64,000 nt of DNA from an uncultured Microbacteriaceae bacterium. Lineage in GTDB: Bacteria; Actinomycetota; Actinomycetes; Actinomycetales; Microbacteriaceae. The position numbers were made by a program, and so were the translations under genes. The notes beneath the pieces were generated by a model that made no database searches, was not told where the DNA came from, and saw nothing but the letters and a program-made list of their open reading frames with translations. The stretch lies in the NCBI GenBank assembly GCA_903859205.1, contig CAIOLM010000023.1, positions 20,198 through 84,197 on the forward strand. The letters run 5' to 3'. Shown here piece after piece: positions 45,842-54,705 of the stretch. The first letter of the stretch is position 1. Each line of letters starts with the position of its first letter.

Positions 45842-47137
45842 ATGCCTCCAGAGAATATGCGGCGAGGCCTTCCGCGCGTGTCGGGCGGTGAGCCGTGGCC
45901 GCTCGGTGGCGCTGCCGCCGTCGCGAAAGACGACATGACTTCGGGGTCACTGTCAGATTCACGAGAGTCATCGCAACAGTCTGCAGAGGCCCACAGTGCC
46001 GAACAGGCACATCCTCTTCCCATCACAAAAACACCGCCTGCTGGCGCCCGTTCTGCGCGAGCAGGCAGCCCGTTGCGTCAGGGCCTTCCGCGCGAAGTAG
46101 GCGGTGAACCGTGGCCAGCGCTCGGGCCGCTGACGACCCTCACCCCAGATGTTCCCATCCCTGTTGCTGAAACGGACAACCTCGCCACTCCTGCTGAGTC
46201 CCCTCACGATTCGTCGAGTGACTCCTACAGCGTGGCCGCACTGCGCGCTGAGCGGACGACGCGCGCGGCAAAGATCCTCATCGGCAGTGCAATCGTTGTC
46301 GCCATCGCGGGTGTCCTTGTGTTGGTTGCCCGGTATCTGCTTGACGTTCCTGCCGTTGCGGACTTTCTTGTGACGTATCCGGGTGTCACGGAACTTCCTG
46401 CGAATGCCCCCGTAGGTATCCCCGCGTGGCTCGGGTGGCAGCACTTCTTCAATGTTTTCCTCATGGTGCTCATCCTCAAATCTGGTCTCGAGATCCGCCG
46501 AGGAAAAAGGCCGGGAGCCTTTTGGGCGCCGAGACGTGCGGGGGCGAGCAAAGTCAGTCTCACCATTTGGTTTCACCAGGCCGTTGACGTTCTCTGGCTC
46601 GTGAACGGTGCGGTCTTCATCGTGCTGCTTTTTGTCACCGGTCAATGGGTGCGCATAGTCCCCACATCGTGGGAGGTCTTACCCAATGCCGCGTCTGCCC
46701 TGCTGCAGTATGTGTCGTTCCACTGGCCCAGGGAGAGCGGTTGGGTTAACTACAACAGCCTCCAAGTGCTTGCCTATTTCACCACGGTCTTCATTGCCGC
46801 GCCCCTGGCCGCGATTACCGGGTATCGCATGTCGGCCATGTGGCCTGCCTCGGCTCGGAGGGCTAGCGCCCTCTTCCGCCTTGAGTGGGCGCGGGCCATC
46901 CACTTTCCCGTGATGATCTATTTCTGCGCCTTCATTGTGGTCCACGTTTTTCTCGTGCTGGCCACGGGCGCGCTTCGCAATCTCAATCACATGTACGCCT
47001 CGCGAGATTCAAGTGACTGGATTGGTTTCTGGCTCTTCATGGCCTCACTCGTTCTGAGCGGCGCGGCCGTGGCACTGTCGCGGGATGTGTTCATCGCCCC
47101 CATTGCTCGCATTTTTGGATCGGTTACTCGGCGCTAG
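45842..47137 (+). CDS. Cytochrome b561-type membrane protein with a repeated GLPR..GGEPWP motif
   Basis: The 431-residue protein has a disordered cytoplasmic N-terminus of about 135 residues and then five or six membrane helices. Histidines that could hold two hemes are in GWQHFFN, IWFHQAVD, AIHFPVMIYF and FIVVHVF. This layout suits the b-type cytochrome subunits of the b561/formate dehydrogenase gamma group. The N-terminal tail carries two copies of RxGLPRxxGGEPWP (residues 7-20 and 79-92), each next to a Gly/Ala/Leu run. The start is four bases after etfA, so the two are coupled. It may pass electrons from ETF to quinone, in place of an ETF-quinone oxidoreductase; that is an inference. Confidence 0.83.
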   Translation: MPPENMRRGLPRVSGGEPWPLGGAAAVAKDDMTSGSLSDSRESSQQSAEAHSAEQAHPLPITKTPPAGARSARAGSPLRQGLPREVGGEPWPALGPLTTLTPDVPIPVAETDNLATPAESPHDSSSDSYSVAALRAERTTRAAKILIGSAIVVAIAGVLVLVARYLLDVPAVADFLVTYPGVTELPANAPVGIPAWLGWQHFFNVFLMVLILKSGLEIRRGKRPGAFWAPRRAGASKVSLTIWFHQAVDVLWLVNGAVFIVLLFVTGQWVRIVPTSWEVLPNAASALLQYVSFHWPRESGWVNYNSLQVLAYFTTVFIAAPLAAITGYRMSAMWPASARRASALFRLEWARAIHFPVMIYFCAFIVVHVFLVLATGALRNLNHMYASRDSSDWIGFWLFMASLVLSGAAVALSRDVFIAPIARIFGSVTRR

Positions 47138-47212
47138 GTCCGGTCAGCGACGAACTCCTCGCTAGACATCCGTTTAGACTTGGCATGGGCACGAGGTACT
47201 CGTGACTACTTT

Positions 47213-47288
47213 GCCGACTTGGCGCAATTGGTAGCGCACCGCTCTTGTAAAGCGGGGGTTGTGGGTTCGAGTCCCATAGTCGGCCCCA
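47213..47288 (+). tRNA. tRNA-Thr (anticodon TGT)
   Basis: GCCGACT pairs with AGTCGGC in the acceptor; the anticodon arm CGCTCTTGTAAAGCG shows TGT in the loop; the T-arm contains GGGTTCGAGTCCC. The base after the acceptor is C, followed by CCA, so CCA appears encoded. It forms the right border of the catabolic region. Confidence 0.95.
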
Positions 47289-47381
47289 AGTCTTCACTCT
47301 CAGGCAGCTCACACGGTGGGTGTCCGCGACGGCTTTAGACTAAAGAGCAACGCACACGTCACAAACCGGTGGGAGGGTCGA

Positions 47382-47678
47382 ATGAATTCAGCGAAGTCTG
47401 ACGGAACACCGGCATCCAGCTTGACCGACTACGACAAGTCGATCCTCAATTTCGAGCGCGAGTGGTGGCAGCATCCCGGTTCGAAAGATGAAGCGATTCG
47501 GGTGGCGTTCGATATTTCTCCCGCGCGTTATTACCAGCAGCTCACCGCTTTGCTCGACTCGCGTGCCGCGCTCGAATTCGACCCCATGCTCATCAAGCGT
47601 CTGCAGAAGGTGCGCGAACAGCGTCGCGCCAGTAGGGCCGTTCGCATGCACCCTTCCAATCAGAAAGAACGAGACTAA
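47382..47678 (+). CDS. DUF3263 family protein
   Basis: The 98-residue protein matches the short DUF3263 family: DYDKSILNFEREWWQHPGSKDEAI in the first half and a helix-turn-helix-like FDISPARYYQQLTALLDSRAALEFDP in the second, ending in a basic tail. The ATG at 47382 is preceded by GGGAGGG. It is seven bases from the LytR_C gene, its usual actinobacterial neighbour as I recall. A DNA-binding role is likely but unproved. Confidence 0.85.
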   Translation: MNSAKSDGTPASSLTDYDKSILNFEREWWQHPGSKDEAIRVAFDISPARYYQQLTALLDSRAALEFDPMLIKRLQKVREQRRASRAVRMHPSNQKERD

Positions 47679-47684
47679 AACCCA

Positions 47685-48236
47685 ATGGCAACCAAGACTG
47701 AACCCGACCGCTTTGACGAGCTGCCGACCGACATTGATCGTCACGGTTCGCACCGCTCGCTGGGCCGACGTCGCGGGGGAGTGACCTTTGCTTGGGCTGC
47801 GCTCTCGACAGGGATCCTGGTCCTTCTCGGCACCATGGGGCTTTTTGCCTACAACGGCAAGCTTGACGTCGTTCGATTTCTCTTTCCCGGCACGGTAGCC
47901 ACGGCCAAACCGGTGCCGACCGCCGTACCCACCATCGACCCCAAGATGGCAATCGCAGTTCTCAACGGAACCCCTACCCAGGGTCTGGCAACGACCGTCG
48001 GCGACATCCTGAGCAAGGCTGGCCTCACGGTTAGCTCGCGCGCGAACTCCAGCGAGACCACGGTTAAGCGCACCATGGTGTTTTACTCGGCAAAGAGCGC
48101 AGAGGGCGCTGCTCGAGGTGCATGCACCGCGTTGAAGTCGGCTTGTCTGATCAAACTGACGACCGCGTACGCCAACAGTGGCTCCCCGCTGACCATGGTG
48201 ATCGGTCTCAACTTCAAGGCTCCCCTCACCCAGTAG
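47685..48236 (+). CDS. LytR C-terminal domain membrane protein
   Basis: The 183-residue protein has a polar N-terminus with charged residues, one membrane helix (residues about 33-55) and an extracytoplasmic LytR_C domain (IAVLNGTPTQGLATTVGDILSKAGL, KRTMVFYSA). LytR_C domains occur in cell-envelope proteins and may bind wall polymers. It follows the DUF3263 gene in an operon and is followed by the cold-shock gene on its own promoter. Confidence 0.87.
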   Translation: MATKTEPDRFDELPTDIDRHGSHRSLGRRRGGVTFAWAALSTGILVLLGTMGLFAYNGKLDVVRFLFPGTVATAKPVPTAVPTIDPKMAIAVLNGTPTQGLATTVGDILSKAGLTVSSRANSSETTVKRTMVFYSAKSAEGAARGACTALKSACLIKLTTAYANSGSPLTMVIGLNFKAPLTQ

Positions 48237-48381
48237 CGACTATTTTCGTCGCCCTCGCGCCAATCGTTACCAAAAGTTCCCTAAAAAGGAATAGGCGTGC
48301 GAACACTTGTGACGGTAGTGTTGGGCAACGGCTTTCGCGGCTCTCGCGCCTGTCGGTTTATTACTGCAATTGGAGAAACAC

Positions 48382-48585
48382 ATGGCGACTGGAACCGTTA
48401 AATGGTTCAACGCTGAAAAGGGCTACGGTTTCATCACCGTAGACGGCGACGAGCAGGACGTATTCGTCCACTTCTCGGCAATCGACATGGACGGCTACAA
48501 GGTCCTCGAAGAGGGTCAGAAGGTTGTCTTTGAGGTTGGTACCGGAAACAAGGGCCCGCAGGCGGAGTCAGTTCGACTCGGCTAA
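48382..48585 (+). CDS. Cold-shock protein (CspA family)
   Basis: The 67-residue protein is a single cold-shock domain with RNP1 (KGYGFITV) and RNP2 (VFVHFSAI) RNA-binding motifs. It is an RNA chaperone in the cytoplasm. The ATG at 48382 lies after TTGGAG; a further in-frame ATG at 48370 would add four residues and is less well placed. A 140-base leader without a gene precedes it, as is common for cold-shock mRNAs, and a strong hairpin follows it. Confidence 0.95.
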   Translation: MATGTVKWFNAEKGYGFITVDGDEQDVFVHFSAIDMDGYKVLEEGQKVVFEVGTGNKGPQAESVRLG

Positions 48586-48613
48586 GCCGTCGATCGAAAC
48601 TTTGCACCACCGC

Positions 48614-48641
48614 GAAAGTCGCCTAGAAATAGGCGGCTTTC
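48614..48641. terminator. Hairpin terminator after the cold-shock gene
   Basis: A 12-bp stem (GAAAGTCGCCTA with TAGGCGGCTTTC, one T-G pair) closes on a GAAA tetraloop. It is followed by GTCATTTAA, not a full T-run. Confidence 0.8.
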
Positions 48642-48701
48642 GTCATTTAACCCCGCGGGCGGATGCGCATCCCCCGGGTTTCTCACAATATGCCGGGGAA
48701 T

Positions 48702-48728
48702 TTTGCACTCGAGCCCCGAGAGTGCCAA
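48702..48728. promoter_or_regulatory. Degenerate CIRCE element upstream of groEL
   Basis: TTTGCACTC, nine bases, GAGTGCCAA differs from the CIRCE consensus by one base in each arm. It ends seven bases before a perfect CIRCE. The two could bind two HrcA dimers, or the first may be an old copy. Confidence 0.62.
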
Positions 48729-48735
48729 TATTGGT

Positions 48736-48762
48736 TTAGCACTCATAACTTTCGAGTGCTAA
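48736..48762. promoter_or_regulatory. CIRCE operator (HrcA binding site) of groEL
   Basis: TTAGCACTC, nine bases, GAGTGCTAA is an exact match to the CIRCE inverted repeat. It lies 41 bases before the groEL ATG, so the repressor HrcA would block initiation. The hrcA gene is not in this window. Confidence 0.93.
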
Positions 48763-48797
48763 TTTCACACCCGTGATTTGAAGTCCAAGGAGACTAA

Positions 48798-50423
<1,626 letters not shown>

Positions 50424-50435
50424 GTCTGAACCTCA

Positions 50436-50467
50436 AAAGTGGGCTCCTCGAAAGAGGAGCCCACTTT
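50436..50467. terminator. Bidirectional hairpin terminator between groEL and the WXG100 gene
   Basis: A perfect 14-bp stem (AAAGTGGGCTCCTC with GAGGAGCCCACTTT) closes on GAAA. It lies between convergent genes and can serve both. Confidence 0.9.
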
Positions 50468-50469
50468 CG

Positions 50470-50760
50470 TTAACCGCTGAACATGCGAAGTGTTGCGGCC
50501 TCGATGTCGGCGTAGTGGCGCGCGGCCTGCGTCAGTGCAACGGTGATTGCACTGAGGTCGGTTTCGACTCTCTGTTGGGTCTGATGCCATTGCGCCACCA
50601 CTGACTGAAACGCGGTGGACGCGCTGCCCTGCCACGATGCCTGTAGCCCACTGAGTTGGGCATGCAAGCTGTGTACTTCATGCTGGAGCCGGCCGATATT
50701 GGCGGTGACGCTCTGTGCGGCAGCGCTGACAGCGTCGCTGTCGATGCGAATGTAGGTCAT
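50470..50760 (-). CDS. WXG100 family protein (ESX-type)
   Basis: The 96-residue protein is a helical hairpin with SWQGSAS at the turn (the W-x-G motif) and Ala/Gln-rich helices on both sides. WXG100 proteins are secreted by type VII (ESX) systems or act as small toxin-delivery partners. No ESX ATPase or toxin gene is nearby, so it stands alone. It is followed by the groEL terminator and preceded by a sensor kinase gene on the same strand. Confidence 0.9.
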   Translation of the reverse strand: MTYIRIDSDAVSAAAQSVTANIGRLQHEVHSLHAQLSGLQASWQGSASTAFQSVVAQWHQTQQRVETDLSAITVALTQAARHYADIEAATLRMFSG

Positions 50761-50824
50761 TCCGGCAGGCTAAAACAGGAGCGGTCGGCTCGGTGCCTGC
50801 GCCGAACAGAATGTGTGAACTGGT

Positions 50825-52294
50825 TTAGACCTCGTGCTGGGGACGAGCGACGATCGGAAGTGTGACGGTAAACGTGGCACCACCACCCGGGGTCTCGCTG
50901 ACATCGACACGACCGCCGTGAGCATTGACGATGGACGATACGATTGCCAACCCGAGGCCACTGCCGCCGGTCTCGCGGGTTCGCGAGTTGTCTGCGCGCC
51001 AGAACCGCTGAAAGATTTTTTCTCGAATCGGCGCCGGAATGCCCTCGCCGTGGTCGATGACCGCGATGGTCGCCTCACCCGCGGCAGTGTCGACGCCAAC
51101 ACCGAGCTCGAGCGGGCTGCCCGCATCGGTAAAACGCATCGCGTTGCCCAGCAAGTTTGTGATGACCTGGCGAATCTTGTTTTCTTCGGCGGTTATGACG
51201 ACCTCGGGTGCTTCGACCGACCCGTCGAGGGCGACGACGCGCACTGTTCGGTCGGGGTCTTGAGCGCGCGCATCCATGGATGCGTCATGCGCCACGATTG
51301 TCAGGTTCACTTCGCTGAGCTCAAGTGGGCGGGTCTCATCGAGCCGCGCGAGCTCAAGAAGGTCTTCCACGAGAACTCCCATTCGGATCGCCTCTTTTTC
51401 GATGCGATCCATGGCCTGGGCAACCTCTTCGGGCGTTTGGAGGGCGCCCATGCGGTACAGCTCGGCGTATCCGCGAACGGACACCAGGGGAGTGCGCAGT
51501 TCGTGGCTAGCATCGCCCACGAAGCGGCGCATTTGATCGATGGTGCGCGCACGATCGCTAAAGGCGCGGTCAATGCGACCCAGCATGGTGTTGAGGGCGC
51601 GGTTCAACCGACCCACCTCTGTGTTCGGGGTTGACCAGGGCAGGCGCTGGCTGAGGTCTCCGTCGGCGATAGCCTCGGCCGTTTTTTCAACCTCACGCAG
51701 CGGAGCAAAAGTGGTCGTCACCATGAAGCGGGTGAGCATGGCGCCGATGATGACCACGCCGATGCCGAAGCCCAAGAAGATGGAGAGGTACGTGGTCAGC
51801 AGTCGTTCGAGGGTTGCGGTTGAAAGTGCAACCACCACGGTGCCCACCTCGGTCGTGCCGTAGAACGAGACTGGCATAGCAATCGCGTGATACAGGATGC
51901 GCGTGTTGCCGCTGCGAACAGCGAAGACGGCCCCGTTCAAGGTCGCCGTCTCGGTCATGGTTGGCCCCGGAACGAGAGCCGGGCGAATCGCGGTGGCTTT
52001 GTCGTTCCAGTTCTGTTGCATCATGTTGCCCGCTGCGTCATAGACGGCGTAGTAGTACTCGGTGGGTGCGCCCGATGCACTCAGCGTTGACTTGGTGGGG
52101 TCAACAACGTGTGACAGGTCAGCGCTTACTGCCAGGAGTTGACTGTCGAGCTGCCCGATGAGGGCTGGCTTGAGCATGGCCATCGTTCCGATTCCAGACA
52201 CCAAAAGGCCCAAGGTCAGTAACAGTACGGTGACTGATGTGACCTTGGTCCTGAGGGAGATGGAATTCCATCTCTCGTGAAGTCCGGCTAGCAC
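50825..52294 (-). CDS. Sensor histidine kinase with HAMP domain
   Basis: The 489-residue protein has a membrane helix at about 20-40, an extracytoplasmic sensor region of about 125 residues, a second helix near 170-190, a HAMP domain (TTTFAPLREVEKTAEAIADGDL), the H-box DASHELRTPLVS and ATPase motifs DHGEGI and GSGLGLAIV. It is a class I kinase that phosphorylates the response regulator encoded 17 bases upstream. The stimulus is unknown. Confidence 0.93.
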   Translation of the reverse strand: MLAGLHERWNSISLRTKVTSVTVLLLTLGLLVSGIGTMAMLKPALIGQLDSQLLAVSADLSHVVDPTKSTLSASGAPTEYYYAVYDAAGNMMQQNWNDKATAIRPALVPGPTMTETATLNGAVFAVRSGNTRILYHAIAMPVSFYGTTEVGTVVVALSTATLERLLTTYLSIFLGFGIGVVIIGAMLTRFMVTTTFAPLREVEKTAEAIADGDLSQRLPWSTPNTEVGRLNRALNTMLGRIDRAFSDRARTIDQMRRFVGDASHELRTPLVSVRGYAELYRMGALQTPEEVAQAMDRIEKEAIRMGVLVEDLLELARLDETRPLELSEVNLTIVAHDASMDARAQDPDRTVRVVALDGSVEAPEVVITAEENKIRQVITNLLGNAMRFTDAGSPLELGVGVDTAAGEATIAVIDHGEGIPAPIREKIFQRFWRADNSRTRETGGSGLGLAIVSSIVNAHGGRVDVSETPGGGATFTVTLPIVARPQHEV

Positions 52295-52311
52295 GCCTTC
52301 ATTCTCGCAGG

Positions 52312-53001
52312 CTAAGCCTTCGGAACCCTGAGCATGTACCCGAAACCACGTTTGGTTTGGATGAGAGGCTCGGTGGCAATCGGGTCAATCTTTCGACGCA
52401 AGTACGAGATATATGACTCGACAATGCCGGCGTCGCCGTTGAAGTCGTACTCCCAGACGTGATCGAGAATCTGCGCCTTGCTCAGCACGCGGTTCGGGTT
52501 GAGCATCATGTAGCGCAGCAGTTTGAACTCGGTCGGGCTGAGGTCGAGTGTGTTGTCGCCGACCTTCACCTCGTGCGTGTCTTGATCCATCGAAATCTCG
52601 CCGGCGATAATCATCGCCTCTTCTTCCTTGGCCATCGTGCGGCGAAGGATGGCGTTAATTCGAGCGACAATCTCGTCAAGGCTGAACGGCTTGGTGACGT
52701 AGTCGTCGCCGCCTACGGTCAGGCCAGTGATCTTGTCTTGAGTGTCGTCCTTTGCAGTCAGGAACAGTATGGGGGAGGTGTACCCGGCTGCACGCAGACG
52801 CTTCGTAACGCTGAACCCGTTCATGTCGGGAAGCATCACATCCAGGACGATGAGGTCGGGCTCCTCGGCGAGTACCGCCGAGATAGTTCCGGCCCCATTC
52901 GAAACGGACTGAACGGCGAAGCCCTGAAAACGGAGGGTGGTTGTCAGCAGGTCGCGGATGTTCGGTTCGTCATCAACAATGAGGATTTTTGGATTTGCCA
53001 T
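52312..53001 (-). CDS. OmpR-family response regulator (PhoP/TrcR-like)
   Basis: The 229-residue protein has a full receiver (acidic DDE at 10-12, phospho-acceptor Asp54 in VLDVMLPDMNG, Lys in VTKPFSLDEI) and a winged helix (LSPTEFKLLRYMMLNPNRVLSK, DAGIVESYISYLRRKID). The SYLRRKID end is close to mycobacterial PhoP and TrcR regulators. It heads the operon with the kinase. Which regulon it runs cannot be told. Confidence 0.92.
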   Translation of the reverse strand: MANPKILIVDDEPNIRDLLTTTLRFQGFAVQSVSNGAGTISAVLAEEPDLIVLDVMLPDMNGFSVTKRLRAAGYTSPILFLTAKDDTQDKITGLTVGGDDYVTKPFSLDEIVARINAILRRTMAKEEEAMIIAGEISMDQDTHEVKVGDNTLDLSPTEFKLLRYMMLNPNRVLSKAQILDHVWEYDFNGDAGIVESYISYLRRKIDPIATEPLIQTKRGFGYMLRVPKA

Positions 53002-53052
53002 GACGACAGTCTCTGACAGTTTCCTGAGAGAAGTCTGAATGTCAGCAAAAAT

Positions 53053-54699
53053 CTACTGAGTGATTTCTGGAAGCGAGTGGGCATCCACAATCTCGTAGCT
53101 GTAGCCCTGTTCGGCCAGGAATCGCTGCCGATTTTGGGCGTAGTCCTGATCGATGGTGTCGCGGGCGACGAGCGTGTAGAAGGTCGCGGTAAAACCGCTC
53201 TTCTTGGGGCGAAGCAGACGACCGAGTCGCTGGGCTTCTTCTTGGCGCGACCCGAAGGCGCCCGATACCTGAATGGCGACGCTGGCCTCGGGCAGGTCGA
53301 CCGAGAAGTTAGCGACCTTGCTGACCACAATCACAGGCTCGGTGCCGTCCCGGAATGCCTGGAACAGCCTCTCGCGCTCATCGACTGGCGTTGCACCGGT
53401 GATTTCGGGAACTCCCAGTGCGGCGCCGAGCTCGGCCAGTTGGTCGAGGTACTGACCAATGACCAGGATGCGCTCTTCTGGGTGCGCCGCGATGAGCTGC
53501 TTCACAACCGAGAGTTTGCTGGGCGTGGTGGCTGCCATCCGATAGCGTTCGCCATCGGTTGCCGCAGCGTACTGCAGTCGTTCGTCATCGGGTAGGTCAA
53601 TACGAATCTCTTTGCATACCGCCGGAGAAATGAAGCCCTCTTGCTCGATTTCTTTCCATGGGGCATCGAAACGCTTGGGGCCGATGAGGCTGAACACATC
53701 AGACTCGCGGCCGTCTTCACGAACGAGCGTCGCTGTCAAGCCAAGGCGGCGGCGTGCTTGCAGCTCAGCGGTCAGCTTGAAGACTGGTGCGGGCAGCAGG
53801 TGCACCTCGTCGTAAATGACCAGACCCCAGTCGAGGGCATCCAGAAGAGCGAGGTGAGCGAACTCGCCCTTTCGCTTTGCGGTGAGAATTTGGTAGGTCG
53901 CGATGGTGACGGGCTTGACCTCTTTGACCGACCCGGAGTACTCGCCGATGTCTTCGGCGGTTAGGCTGGTGCGCTTAATGAGCTCGTCGCGCCACTGGCG
54001 TGCCGAAACCGTGTTCGTCACCAGGATCAGCGTGTCGGTCTTCGTGGCGGCCATCGCTCCGGCACCGACAAGCGTCTTGCCCGCGCCACAGGGCAGCACC
54101 ACAACTCCAGAGCCACCGGTCAAGAAGTTGTTGACCGCCTTTTCTTGATAGTGACGCAAGCTCCAGCCGCTTTCGTCGAGGCCAATGTCGTAGTGCGAGC
54201 CTGGACGGTAGCCTGCGTTGTCTTCGGCGGGCCAACTGAGTTTGAGTAGTTCTTGCTTGAGCTGACCGCGCGCCCAGGCCGCGATGCGGAAACTGTTCTC
54301 GTTGAGGCGGCCGGTGAGCAGCTCGGCCACGCGCTTTGACTTAGATACTTCAGTGATGACTGCGGCGTCGGTGCCAGTGAGAAGAAGGCCTTCCTCGTCA
54401 CGCTCAATCGTGAGGCGCCCGTAACGATTCATTGTCTCGGCGATGTCGAGGGTTACTCCGGCGGGAACGTCGTACTTGGAGTAGGTCTCGAGGGTGGCCA
54501 GAATCTCGTCAGCGGTGTGACCTGCGGCCCGAGCGTTCCACAGACCTAGCTTGGTAATGCGGTACGTGTGGATGTGCTCGGGGGCGCGCTCAAGCTCGGC
54601 AAAGATAGCGAGGTCGTGTCGTGCATCCGTCGCTTGCGGGTGAGCAACCTCGAGCAGAACTGTGCGGTCGCTTTGAACAATGAGTGGGCCGTCTGGCAT
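53053..54699 (-). CDS. XPB-type DNA repair helicase
   Basis: The 548-residue protein is a bacterial XPB: an N-terminal damage-recognition region, then SLRHYQEKAVNNF with Walker A LPCGAGKT, the motif II variant YDEVHLL (DEVH box), GLTATLVREDGRE for motif III and the RED loop, and QVSGAFGSRQEEAQRLGRLLRPK for motif VI. It is an SF2 3'-5' helicase. It follows the helicase-associated gene on the same strand, seven bases apart, the usual actinobacterial pair. Confidence 0.94.
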   Translation of the reverse strand: MPDGPLIVQSDRTVLLEVAHPQATDARHDLAIFAELERAPEHIHTYRITKLGLWNARAAGHTADEILATLETYSKYDVPAGVTLDIAETMNRYGRLTIERDEEGLLLTGTDAAVITEVSKSKRVAELLTGRLNENSFRIAAWARGQLKQELLKLSWPAEDNAGYRPGSHYDIGLDESGWSLRHYQEKAVNNFLTGGSGVVVLPCGAGKTLVGAGAMAATKTDTLILVTNTVSARQWRDELIKRTSLTAEDIGEYSGSVKEVKPVTIATYQILTAKRKGEFAHLALLDALDWGLVIYDEVHLLPAPVFKLTAELQARRRLGLTATLVREDGRESDVFSLIGPKRFDAPWKEIEQEGFISPAVCKEIRIDLPDDERLQYAAATDGERYRMAATTPSKLSVVKQLIAAHPEERILVIGQYLDQLAELGAALGVPEITGATPVDERERLFQAFRDGTEPVIVVSKVANFSVDLPEASVAIQVSGAFGSRQEEAQRLGRLLRPKKSGFTATFYTLVARDTIDQDYAQNRQRFLAEQGYSYEIVDAHSLPEITQ

Positions 54700-54705
54700 A
54701 GCTTT

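Noticed and set aside
47124..47312. Minus-strand frame with GRLWDSNPQPPLYKSG across tRNA-Thr
   Set aside because: Another classic translation artefact of a tRNA gene; no start signal.
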